Positions 34,553 to 43,081 of a DNA stretch of 59,560 bases are shown here, one piece after another. The first letter of the stretch is position 1; each line of letters begins with the position of its first letter. The notes under the pieces are model-generated. The model saw only the letters and a program-made list of their open reading frames with translations, was not told the origin of the DNA and searched no databases. The position numbers and the translations under genes were made by a program. This stretch comes from an uncultured Mycoplasmatota bacterium (GTDB lineage Bacteria; Bacillota_I; Bacilli_A; RF39; UBA660), in assembly GCA_900546745.1 (NCBI GenBank), contig URDT01000004.1, forward strand, positions 1-59,560. Direction: 5' to 3'.

Positions 34553-34965
34553 TCTAAATTCCCCTTTCTAATGATTGGTTTAATAATTTTATCATCCATC
34601 ATTAAATTTAAAACAGAAATGATTATGGCAGCAATATAAGGAATGAGAATTCCATTCACATCAAAATGACCACATAATAGAAAGTCTACTATTTTTAATA
34701 TAATAAAATTAATAAATGGGTAAAAAATACCAAATGTCATTGCCGTGATTGGAATTGTTAAACGAACAATAACTGGTTTTATTGTTCTATTTAGAATATA
34801 AATGATAAAAGAAGCGATTAATCCCCATATTCCAAAATAACTAGTATCAATTTTTATAGCATCTTTAAATAGGAATGAAACGATGCTTAAAATAATTGCA
34901 TAACCAACAATATATATTAACCATTCTATTATTCTATTAACTAATATCTTATATTTTTTAGGCAT
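34549..34965 (-). CDS. YvlD-like (phage holin family 4 fold) membrane protein
   Basis: This 138-residue protein has four membrane helices, with LNRTIKPVIVRLTIPITAMT and the final LNLMMDDKIIKPIIRKG. This is the pattern of the YvlD/holin-4 superfamily. In other Firmicutes it lies with hprK and lgt; here lgt follows by ATGA overlap. It is a chromosomal membrane protein, not a lysis gene. The function is unknown. Confidence 0.8.
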   Translation of the reverse strand: MPKKYKILVNRIIEWLIYIVGYAIILSIVSFLFKDAIKIDTSYFGIWGLIASFIIYILNRTIKPVIVRLTIPITAMTFGIFYPFINFIILKIVDFLLCGHFDVNGILIPYIAAIIISVLNLMMDDKIIKPIIRKGNLE

Positions 34966-35034
34966 ACTATATCCTCCATGCTATTATATAGTATAACACG
35001 CAAAAGATATTGCGACAAGATTGAATATTTTATA

Positions 35035-36987
35035 TTATGATTTTCCTTTTAGTTCAAATAAGATATCACGAAGTTCTGTTGCTCTTTCAAATTCAAGGTT
35101 TTTAGCAGCTTCTTTCATTTCTGTTTCTATTTGAGTTATTAAATTTAATTTTTCTTCTTTCGTCATTTTCTTTATTGTTTTTGTTTCCACTTTTTTATTA
35201 TTAGAAACAACATCTCTAATTTCTTTTTTTATTGTTTGTGGAATTATATGATTCTCTTTATTATATTCTTCTTGAATTTTTCTACGTCGATTTGTTTCAC
35301 CAATTGCATAGTTCATAGCATCACTAATATGATCAGCATACATAATTACGTGACCACTTGCATTTCTAGCAGCTCTACCTATTGTTTGAATTAAACTTCT
35401 TTCACTTCGTAAAAATCCTTGTTTATCAGCATCCATGATAGCAACTAGACTAACTTCGGGAATATCCAACCCTTCACGTAATAAGTTAATTCCAACTAAT
35501 ACATCATATTTACCAATTCGCAAATCATGAATAATTTGAAGGCGTTCTAAGGTTTTTATTTCACTATGTAAATAAGCTACTTTAATATCTAAATTTTTTA
35601 AATATGTTGTTAATTCTTCTGCCATTCGAATTGTTAATGTTGTTACTAAAGTTCGTTCATTCAATTCTATTCTTTTGTTAATCTCTCCTATTAAGTCATC
35701 TATTTGACCTACCATTGGTTTTACCTCAATTGTAGGATCTAAAAGTCCAGTTGGTCTTATTATTTGTTCGATAACATTATTATTTACTTTTTCTAATTCA
35801 TAGTCTCCTGGTGTAGCAGATACGCAAATTATCTGATTAATCTTTTTTTCGAATTCAGGAAATTTTAAAGGACGATTATCCATTGCACTAGGAAGTCTAA
35901 ATCCATAATCAACTAATACTTTTTTTCTAGCTTGATCACCGTTATACATTCCTCTCACTTGTGGTAATGTAACGTGAGATTCATCTACTACTAATAAGTA
36001 ATCATCTGGAAAAAAATCTATTAATGTTGTTGGAGTCGCACCTGCTGGTTTTAAGGCTAAATGTCTAGAATAATTTTCAACACCTCTACAGCTACCCGTT
36101 TCAGACAACATTTCTAAATCATAGTTTGTTCTTTCCATTAGTCTTTGATATTCTAATAGTTTATTTTCTTTTTTTAAATAGGCTAATCTTTCTTCTAATT
36201 CTTCTTTAATGTTTTTTACGGCTTTCTTTATTTTTTCATTGTTTGTTACAAAATGACTTGCTGCAAATAAGGAAATTGAGTTTTTTTCTGTTAAAACTTT
36301 TCCTGTTACAATATCAAATTCTACAATTTTATCTATCTCTTCACCAAAAAATTCAATTCTAATTCCTTTTTCGTGCCAACTAATAGGAACTATCTCTAAT
36401 ATATCTCCATGAACACGAAATGTTCCTCTTTTTAATTCAATATTATTTCTCTCATAAAACATATCTACTAATTTCATGATTAGATTGTCTCTATCAATTT
36501 CATCACCGACATTTACTGTAAGCATTTTATCTTTATAGTCTTCTACTTCACCAATTCCGTAAATACAAGAAACACTAGCTACTACAATTACATCTCTTCT
36601 TGTAAGTAAAGCTGAAGTAGCAGCATGTCTTAATTCATCAATTTCATCATTAATTGAAGCATCCTTTTCAATATAGGTATCTGAAGAAGCAACGTAAGCT
36701 TCTGGTTGATAATAGTCATAATAAGATACAAAATACTCTACTCTATTATTAGGAAATAATTCTTTTAATTCTGAATAGAGTTGTCCTGCAAGTGTTTTAT
36801 TATGAGCTAAAACTAGAGTTGGTTTGTTCACTTTTTCTATTACGTTTGCAATTGTGAATGTTTTTCCTGTTCCTGTCGCCCCTAGTAAAACCTGGTATTT
36901 TTCACCATTTTCTATTCCATTTACTAAGCTTTCTATAGCCTGTGGTTGATCTCCACTTGGTTTATATTTTGATATTAATTCAAACAT
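35035..36987 (-). CDS. uvrB: Excinuclease ABC subunit B
   Basis: This 650-residue SF2 protein has Walker A LLGATGTGKTFTIANV (about residues 34-49), the beta-hairpin EYFVSYYDYYQPEAYV (about 84-99), VVDESHVTLPQ, TTLTIRMAEELTTYL and LVGINLLREGLDIPEV. QTIGRAARN comes before the C-terminal UVR motif (EKLNLITQIETEMKEAAKNL). It verifies DNA damage for UvrC incision. The start is backed by AAGGAGGTC. The first about 78 codons have two decayed copies farther right at 38.26-38.47 and 39.09-39.26 kb. The gene itself is intact. Confidence 0.96.
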   Translation of the reverse strand: MFELISKYKPSGDQPQAIESLVNGIENGEKYQVLLGATGTGKTFTIANVIEKVNKPTLVLAHNKTLAGQLYSELKELFPNNRVEYFVSYYDYYQPEAYVASSDTYIEKDASINDEIDELRHAATSALLTRRDVIVVASVSCIYGIGEVEDYKDKMLTVNVGDEIDRDNLIMKLVDMFYERNNIELKRGTFRVHGDILEIVPISWHEKGIRIEFFGEEIDKIVEFDIVTGKVLTEKNSISLFAASHFVTNNEKIKKAVKNIKEELEERLAYLKKENKLLEYQRLMERTNYDLEMLSETGSCRGVENYSRHLALKPAGATPTTLIDFFPDDYLLVVDESHVTLPQVRGMYNGDQARKKVLVDYGFRLPSAMDNRPLKFPEFEKKINQIICVSATPGDYELEKVNNNVIEQIIRPTGLLDPTIEVKPMVGQIDDLIGEINKRIELNERTLVTTLTIRMAEELTTYLKNLDIKVAYLHSEIKTLERLQIIHDLRIGKYDVLVGINLLREGLDIPEVSLVAIMDADKQGFLRSERSLIQTIGRAARNASGHVIMYADHISDAMNYAIGETNRRRKIQEEYNKENHIIPQTIKKEIRDVVSNNKKVETKTIKKMTKEEKLNLITQIETEMKEAAKNLEFERATELRDILFELKGKS

Positions 36988-37168
36988 AATGACCTCCTTA
37001 TATGATTATTAATAATCTAAACTTCATACCCTATAACTGATTGAATAGGTTAAATTTTAACAGATAAACAGAAAATGTACACCTCAATCACAAATTTACT
37101 AAATAAAATAATATTCACTATTTCCTAACAATATATTTTTTAAGAATTTAATTATAATTTTGATATTT

Positions 37169-38134
37169 TTATTTAAAATAAGCTTTTCTTTTAGTTCTGG
37201 GTATCTGATTTCTAATTGATTCAATTTCTTGTTCTAATATTTCTTCTTTATCAGTTTTATGAAAAATATAATCAGCTTGTTCTAATTCAAATTTTTTTGA
37301 TTGGTCATTCCAAAAATACCTAGGAACTCTTTTTATTTGCCAATCCATAAGCAACCAATTATAAAAACGCTCATTAATATTGATACAGGAAGTGGTTATA
37401 GTTCTAGGATTATTGGAAAATTTATAGCCATTAGAGCTATCATAAATATTATTAAATATATTCAAATCAGCATACGGGATTGCCCTTTCAATAGAATCAT
37501 ATCCTAAGTATTGAACACAAAAATCTTTCATATAGGACATTAAGTTAACTACTAAATATTGATGATAAAATTCCATTATTTTACTATCATCTTGAATATT
37601 ATATTTTTTAGCAATAAAATCTCTGTTTTCAACACAAATAATTTTACCGACTGAACCAAAAAAATCATTATTAGAATAGAGTTTTTGAAAGAAGCATACC
37701 ATGTCACATCGTAATGTATCAAAAACGTCTCTCTGACCATAACCATATTCTTGAGCTAATTTAGCATTAACAATTTCTTGTTCAAAATTACGTTGTAATG
37801 TATCTAAGAATGTTTTATAAGTTATATGATTAAAATAATTATTATATTCAACTTCTCTTATTACGATATCATCAATACCTTCATATTTATTCATTTCTAA
37901 AAATTCTTCGTATCCTTCGAATTTAAATTTTGGAATTTTTTGATTTTTAATAATAAAACTTATAAAATTTAAAAAAATAGGAGTTACCGGATTTCTCCAA
38001 TTATCATGTCCATATTCTCCAATTAAAATACTATAATCTATAATTTTACCTTGTGGATTAATATAACCAATTAAAGGTAGTCCAGTAAATTGTTCAATTT
38101 TTAATATTTCTTGTTCATTAAAATCTATCGTCAT
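37169..38134 (-). CDS. Hypothetical 321-residue protein in the uvrB island
   Basis: The protein is soluble and rich in F, Y, N and I, with no signal peptide, membrane helix or cysteine cluster. It begins MTIDFNEQEILKIEQFTGLP and has a central helical region containing YGQRDVFDTLRCDMVCFFQK. No known family or catalytic motif is recognised. An AGGAGAAC site precedes the ATG. It lies between the intact uvrB start and the first decayed uvrB 5' fragment, which makes it likely cargo of an insertion. Its base composition is as AT-rich as its surroundings. Confidence 0.6.
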   Translation of the reverse strand: MTIDFNEQEILKIEQFTGLPLIGYINPQGKIIDYSILIGEYGHDNWRNPVTPIFLNFISFIIKNQKIPKFKFEGYEEFLEMNKYEGIDDIVIREVEYNNYFNHITYKTFLDTLQRNFEQEIVNAKLAQEYGYGQRDVFDTLRCDMVCFFQKLYSNNDFFGSVGKIICVENRDFIAKKYNIQDDSKIMEFYHQYLVVNLMSYMKDFCVQYLGYDSIERAIPYADLNIFNNIYDSSNGYKFSNNPRTITTSCININERFYNWLLMDWQIKRVPRYFWNDQSKKFELEQADYIFHKTDKEEILEQEIESIRNQIPRTKRKAYFK

Positions 38135-38254
38135 AAAGTTCTCCTATAAATTGAAATACATCATATCACAAATTTACATTTTATTACTTAGCCTTTTTAT
38201 GGTATTTTCGAAAAATTAAATAAAACTTAAAAGTAATAAATAAGACAGTTTTAA

Positions 38255-38472
38255 AAATAATTCTTTTAATTCTGAATAGAGTTGTCCTGCAAGTATTTTA
38301 TTATAAGCTAAAACTAAGGTTGGTTTATTCACCTTTTTCTATTACATTTGCAATTGTGAATGTTTTTCCTGTTGCCCCTAGTAAAACTTGGTTTTTTTCA
38401 CCATTTTCGATTGCCTTTACTAAGCTTTTTATAGCTTGTGGTTGGTCTATATTTTAATACTACTTCAAACAT
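38255..38472 (-). pseudogene. Decayed copy 1 of the 5' end of uvrB
   Basis: This 218-bp stretch closely matches uvrB positions 36754-36987, the first 78 or so codons including the start ATG and Walker A. By eye it is identical at roughly nine in ten aligned bases. It carries an inserted C, a 6-bp loss in the Walker A codons and an 11-bp loss near the amino end, so it is not translatable. It is on the same strand and orientation as uvrB. About 120 bp of featureless AT-rich DNA lie on each side. Confidence 0.9.
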
Positions 38473-38596
38473 ACTAGTCACCTATTTACTGTACACTATT
38501 TTACCATTTATTATTTACATTAAAACTAAAATTAATATAATGTTTTAAGTTAATTGAAGTTTAATCGTAAAAATTTAAATTCATTTAATATTAATA

Positions 38597-38977
38597 CTAC
38601 CAACTTTCCTTTATTTCTTCATATTCCATGTTATCACAAATTACAGAAAATGATGGCTCCATTTCATCACTAGCAAAATACATATATTCTTTATTATCCA
38701 TTTTAATATATTTTATAATTGCTTCGTCAATGTAATCGCTAAACCTATCGTCATCTCTATATTCCTTAATACCATTAAAGGTTATTTTCATCTTTGTTCT
38801 ATTTGTTTCAATTGAATTATCTTCGTTTAATATTGGTTCAAAAGACCAAAAAACATCTATTAAAATATCTATTTTGTCTTTTTCCAACTCAAATTTAATA
38901 TCTTTTATATAACTGTCATGAAAATAATAATACGACTCCATAAATTCATTTAAATTATTTTTAGTTATTTTATTCAC
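38597..38977 (-). CDS. Hypothetical 126-residue acidic protein, immunity-like
   Basis: The protein is small, acidic and soluble. It contains YYFHDSYIKDIKFELEKDKI at about residues 17-36 and a Ser/Glu/Met-rich end (ASDEMEPSFSVICDN). The size, acidity and FHDSYI-type opening recall small immunity or antitoxin-like families, but there is no confident match and no toxin next to it. It starts at 38977 with AGGAGG upstream. It sits between two decayed uvrB fragments. Confidence 0.55.
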   Translation of the reverse strand: MNKITKNNLNEFMESYYYFHDSYIKDIKFELEKDKIDILIDVFWSFEPILNEDNSIETNRTKMKITFNGIKEYRDDDRFSDYIDEAIIKYIKMDNKEYMYFASDEMEPSFSVICDNMEYEEIKESW

Positions 38978-39088
38978 AAAATTTACCTCCTAATATTTAT
39001 AATTATTAAACAATTATTAACATGTATTACTATATGAAACAAGGTAGTAGTATAATTACTTGAAAATTTTTGTTTAACTTCACATATA

Positions 39089-39262
39089 ACTGTACAATAA
39101 ATATCTTATTATAAACTAAAGATGATATTGATTTATCACATTTATAATCATAATTTTTATTACTCTTAGTAAAATCTATGTTTTTTACCATTTTCTATTT
39201 TTTTACTAAAATTTCTATAGTTTGTGGTAAATCTTCACTTAGTTTAAATTTTTTATATTTAA
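39089..39262 (-). pseudogene. More decayed copy 2 of the 5' end of uvrB
   Basis: This stretch aligns with the same uvrB 5' region as copy 1. Matching runs are TTAGTAAAA followed by ACCATTTTCTAT, TTTCTATAG, and TGTGGTAAATCTTCACTTAG against TGTGGTTGATCTCCACTTGG in uvrB. Differences are mainly C-to-T and G-to-A changes, and about 30 bp around the Walker A codons are lost. It is visibly older than copy 1. The rest of the 38978-39393 gap has no gene that I can see. Confidence 0.75.
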
Positions 39263-39393
39263 TCTATAATTATTAATATCATGTGTTTTAATTATTCATC
39301 ATATTGAAATATTTTATTTTTTAACAATTATATTTACTTCATTAATATAATTGTTAATTCTTTTTTACAATACATCTTATATCAGAAATATTG

Positions 39394-40185
39394 TTATTTA
39401 AAAATATTGCTTTTTTTTAGTACTTCACATAAATCTACTTCTAAACAATATTCTACAAATTGATTATCTTTTTCAACAATATTATTAGAAACTAAATAAT
39501 CAGAAACAACATTTGCAAGCGGATACTGTAATAAAACATTTACTATACCTTCCGAAATATCATATTTGATTATCTTTTTCACTTTAGTTATATCTATATC
39601 CTTTTCATCAATATTACCCTTTTTTTCATACAGATCTTCGTAATATAACTGACTACTAATTGCATCAATCATTTTGGATTCAAAAAATAATCTATTATTC
39701 CTTCTAGTAAATATTAAATGCTCATACTTATCAGAGCATAGATATTGTTCTAATTTTTTTTCTAAATAAAATGCCCATGTTTCTGATAAAAACCAATATC
39801 TATCTTCTATTATTTTTGGATTACTATTTCTATCAATATAATGAGCTAATTCATGGACTAACATGAAAATATCACTATCATTACCATTTAATCTTATGAA
39901 TGCTTCATTTATAGATGTATCGACATAAGATTTGCAACTATCATTTATTATTATTTTTCCTTCTTTGATTCCACTGATAATCATATTGTAGTATTCACTA
40001 TTGTACTGTTTATAAAATTGAAGAACTATTTTCATAGGACTATTAATAAGTTTTGTGTATTCTTCTTTTTTATAATCATTACTAAAATGTTTTGCTAACA
40101 AATCAATTACATCTCTTTCAATGAATTTTCTATACTTCACTTCTGATTTTATCTTTTCTATAAATTCTTGGTTATTCAATTGCAT
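39394..40185 (-). CDS. Putative zinc metallopeptidase (HExxH, gluzincin-like)
   Basis: This 263-residue protein has LVHELAHYIDRNSNPK at about residues 110-125 (HExxH), followed about 20 residues later by SETWAFYLEKKLEQYL, with a Glu in the position of a third zinc ligand. That pattern fits the M3-like gluzincins. There is no signal peptide, so it would be cytoplasmic. The rest is helical, charged and unrecognised. Like its neighbours it is flanked by a decayed uvrB fragment. The substrate is unknown. Confidence 0.65.
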   Translation of the reverse strand: MQLNNQEFIEKIKSEVKYRKFIERDVIDLLAKHFSNDYKKEEYTKLINSPMKIVLQFYKQYNSEYYNMIISGIKEGKIIINDSCKSYVDTSINEAFIRLNGNDSDIFMLVHELAHYIDRNSNPKIIEDRYWFLSETWAFYLEKKLEQYLCSDKYEHLIFTRRNNRLFFESKMIDAISSQLYYEDLYEKKGNIDEKDIDITKVKKIIKYDISEGIVNVLLQYPLANVVSDYLVSNNIVEKDNQFVEYCLEVDLCEVLKKSNIFK

Positions 40186-40358
40186 ATAATCCTTCCTTGA
40201 TAACTCATTTGTATCAGATTTTAATATTTTTATTTTATCATTGATTGCTTTTTAAAGCAACGAAATATCATTTTTCAGATATTCATTTGTCAATAAAATA
40301 GTTTTTATACTTTAATTACATAAAAATACATAATATTTAATTGGAAGGAGAAATGGAC

Positions 40359-41224
40359 ATGAATAACTGCAATTGTAATGATGATTATGAAAGTGCTAGA
40401 AAAAAATAGAAGAATGTAATAAAAATATAAAATTTTGCGATATTCAAGGTCCGACTGGTCCTAAAGGAGAAAAAGGGGATCCTAGTTCTATAGGATTACA
40501 AGGAAAAGTTGGACCAACGGGACCTATGGGACCAAAGGGTGAAAATGGTCCAACCACGATTGAAATAGGAAAAATAGAAACAGTTAACCCAGAAATGAAC
40601 GCAGAGGTTATTAATACTGGGACAAATCAAGATATTATCCTAAATTTTAAAATTCCAAGAGGTATGGATGGAATACAGGGGCCTCAAGGACCAATAGGTC
40701 CTATGGGACTTCAAGGAGAACAAGGTATAGAAGGTCCTAAAGGAGAGAAAGGAGATCCTGGAGAAAAGGGAGAACAAGGAGAAGATGGAACGAGTAATGA
40801 CATTTTATATAACTCCTTATTTTTTGTGGATATTCCGGAAACAACAGTTGCGGGAATTGCACAGGTTGGCTCGTCAAAAAAGATACCAAATACGGATGAA
40901 TATTTTAAAATTAGTGAGTCGAGAAATATTAATATACAACAATCTGGTACCTACGAAATAACTTTAAATGGCAAAATTTCAGGGGTTACTTCCACAATTG
41001 GAGCTTCCTTTTATTTATATGATGTAACGAACAAAAAAAAAATATCTAATTCAACCTTACAATTAAGAAAAGGAAATATTTCAGAAATGACTTTTTCGAA
41101 ATTATTCTTATTAGAAGTAAATAATTTAATACAATTACAATTAAGAACAGAAATAGAAAATAATCAAACAGATAATATTACTTTTTCAGACATCAATATA
41201 CTAATAAAAAAATATAACATATAA
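40359..41224 (+). pseudogene. Collagen-like (Gly-X-Y) BclA-type surface protein, frameshifted in a poly-A run
   Basis: AAGGAG precedes an ATG at 40359 reading MNNCNCNDDYESARKK and then TAG. Within the run of seven A near 40401-40407 one extra A would continue into IEECNKNIKFCDIQGPTGPK and the Gly-X-Y repeats. The repeats run in two blocks (to about 40550 and 40670-40795, e.g. GPQGPIGPMGLQGEQGIEGP), interrupted by a beta-rich spacer. A C-terminal domain of about 140 residues (from NDILYNSLFF) resembles the jelly-roll ends of BclA-like exosporium proteins. The intact frame would be about 288 residues. Slippage could switch it, or it may be a sequencing error. An in-frame ATG at 40526 gives an alternative short product. 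Confidence 0.75.
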
Positions 41225-41264
41225 TAACTTATTTTAAATATAATAAATAGATTTCTATAATTTT

Positions 41265-41289
41265 ACTGGCCATTAGGCTGGTTTTTTTT
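41265..41289 (+). terminator. Terminator of the collagen-like gene
   Basis: ACTGGCC and GGCTGGT pair (two G-U) around ATTA and are followed by eight T. Confidence 0.75.
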
Positions 41290-41324
41290 ATAACTACATT
41301 TTATAAATTTTCATATAATTTATA

Positions 41325-41358
41325 AAAAAAATGTATAGATACATTTCTATACATTTTT
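41325..41358 (-). terminator. Terminator of noc
   Basis: Arms AAAAATGTATAGA and TCTATACATTTTT with a six-base loop and a T-run on the minus strand. The noc stop lies in the hairpin. Confidence 0.85.
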
Positions 41359-42999
41359 ATCAATTTTGAATGTAACTTCGTAGCTATCTTCTAAATCAAT
41401 TTCTTCTGTTTCGATTTTAAAGCCATATTTTTCAATTGTTGCTGCACAATCTCTAATTGTATTAATTACAGTTTTCATATCAGCAGTGACAAAACGTTGA
41501 TTAGTTTGTGGTATAGGTACTTCTATATCGCCATTTTCATCGAATTTGACATTCTTATTTACAGAAAAGTTATCCATAACTTTTTCACTAGCATTCATAT
41601 TAGTAAAACTATCATCATCTGTTAAATTTAATGGTTCTATTGGCTTAGAAAAATCTACTAAATTAGAATCGAAACCATCATTATTGTTAGACACTACATT
41701 ATTTTCCACAGATATAGGTTTTGGTGTAGGATAAATAGATTCTTCTGGTGTCGAATCATCAGTTACTTGATTATTATAGTTTTCCACAGGTTGTTGTTGA
41801 AAACTATTAAATGAGTCATTCATTTGTTCATTTTTTGGTTCTTCCTTAACTGATGGTTGGGCAAATAAAGAATCTGTTCCAAAAATATTTGATGGATTTG
41901 ATATTGGTTCTCCAAAATCCATATTTACTTGTTTATCTTCTATATCTTCAACATAATTTGGATTCGTTTCTGAATTATTTATTCCAAACATATTAAAGAA
42001 TTTTCCACCCGTTACGGGAACTGTTTCTTCCTCTTTCTGCTCTGGTTGTTGTTCTACTTGCGACATAATATCTACAGGTTGTTCTGTTGGTTTTAATAAT
42101 TCATTTATATCGGCTGGTTCAGCTGGTTCTTTTACGATATCTGTAGCTTCTTTTTCAATTTTATCAATATCCATAAAGCCAGGATTAACATCTGAATTGT
42201 AGTTTTCCACAGGTTGTTGTGGAATATTTGTTTTTTGTTCTGGTTCTTCGTCTTCAAAAACAAATGAAGGTTGATTATTTTCTATAATGGGCTCTGTTGG
42301 AATATTAAATTCTTTTATTGTATCATCATTCATTGTCATTTCTCCCTTAGTTATTTCTTTTGCTTCATTATCTGATGTTGAATTATCAGATGAAGTACTA
42401 TTTAATAACTTTTCTATTTCTTCATCTGTCTTTCTAACAGTCATTCTTTCATTCATAATTCTATTTAACATTAATATTTGTTGATCATTATTTAATTTTA
42501 ATAATGATCTAGCATGTCTTTCTGAAATTTTGTTTTCCATCAAAGCTACCTGTACTTCATCATACAAATTCAAAAGTCTTAATTTATTAGCTATTGTTGA
42601 TTGCTTTTTACCTAGTTTTTCACCCAATGCCTCTTGACTAATATATCCCATATCCAAAATCTTTTTATACGAGATAGCTTCTTCTATTGGTGTTAAATCT
42701 TGACGTTGGACGTTTTCTATTAAAGCTACTTCAGCACTATTTTTATCATCTAGTGATGTAATAATTGCAGGAATTGTTGTTTTTCCCGCTAATATACTAG
42801 CTTTATATCTTCTCTCACCAGCTATAATTTCATATTTATCACTGATTTTTCTTACAACAATTGGCTGAATTACACCATGCAATTTAATAGATTCGGCAAG
42901 TTCATTAATTGCTTGTTCATTAAATTTAATTCTAGGTTGGAATCTATTTGGTAAAATATCATCAATGTTTAAAATTTGAATTTGTTTTTCCATTTCCAT
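41347..42999 (-). CDS. noc: Noc: ParB-family nucleoid occlusion CTPase with a long linker
   Basis: This 550-residue protein starts at the ATG at 42999 behind AAGGAGGGCG. Residues 1-210 hold the ParB/Noc fold: CTP-binding IQPIVVRKISDKYEIIAGER with GERRYKAS, ENVQRQDLTPIEEA, the HTH YISQEALGEKLGKKQSTIAN, and RHARSLLKLN. Usual Noc is about 280 residues. Here an acidic, P/Q/N-rich disordered stretch of about 260 residues, with QQPVENYN twice, leads to a short conserved end (KTVINTIRDCAATIEKYGFK). It is next to rsmG as in Bacillus. A Noc-type palindrome occurs at 59372-59391. Noc coats origin-proximal DNA and blocks division over it. ParB is the alternative reading. Confidence 0.85.
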   Translation of the reverse strand: MEMEKQIQILNIDDILPNRFQPRIKFNEQAINELAESIKLHGVIQPIVVRKISDKYEIIAGERRYKASILAGKTTIPAIITSLDDKNSAEVALIENVQRQDLTPIEEAISYKKILDMGYISQEALGEKLGKKQSTIANKLRLLNLYDEVQVALMENKISERHARSLLKLNNDQQILMLNRIMNERMTVRKTDEEIEKLLNSTSSDNSTSDNEAKEITKGEMTMNDDTIKEFNIPTEPIIENNQPSFVFEDEEPEQKTNIPQQPVENYNSDVNPGFMDIDKIEKEATDIVKEPAEPADINELLKPTEQPVDIMSQVEQQPEQKEEETVPVTGGKFFNMFGINNSETNPNYVEDIEDKQVNMDFGEPISNPSNIFGTDSLFAQPSVKEEPKNEQMNDSFNSFQQQPVENYNNQVTDDSTPEESIYPTPKPISVENNVVSNNNDGFDSNLVDFSKPIEPLNLTDDDSFTNMNASEKVMDNFSVNKNVKFDENGDIEVPIPQTNQRFVTADMKTVINTIRDCAATIEKYGFKIETEEIDLEDSYEVTFKIDKNV

Positions 43000-43027
43000 A
43001 AAAACGCCCTCCTTTATTCTTAAATAT

Positions 43028-43056
43028 ACTATACTATATTTTGGGAAATAATTCAA
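43028..43056 (-). promoter_or_regulatory. noc promoter
   Basis: On the minus strand TTGAAT (43051-43056), 17 bases, TATAGT (43028-43033). A TATTTCCC half-site fills the first part of the spacer. Confidence 0.65.
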
Positions 43057-43071
43057 TATTTTTGGGAAATA
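43043..43071. promoter_or_regulatory. Two Noc half-sites (GGGAAATA) in the noc promoter
   Basis: Direct repeats of GGGAAATA at 43043-43050 and 43064-43071, 21 bp apart (two helical turns). The Bacillus Noc site is the palindrome TATTTCCCGGGAAATA; these are its right halves. They flank the -35 box, so autoregulation is plausible. Confidence 0.55.
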
Positions 43072-43081
43072 AAAAAAAGAA

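Noticed and set aside
34549..34965. Possible phage holin gene
   Set aside because: The fold matches the holin-4/YvlD family, but the gene is in an operon with lgt and trxB and no phage gene is near, so no prophage is claimed.
36754..39262. uvrB-like repeats as a CRISPR or transposon terminal repeat
   Set aside because: Only two unequal, coding-derived fragments in direct orientation are present. There are no regular spacers, no inverted ends and no transposase.
40186..40352. Riboswitch-like hairpins upstream of the collagen-like gene
   Set aside because: GCTTTTTAAAGC and ATATC/GATAT pairings are short and AT-rich, and match no riboswitch core that I know.
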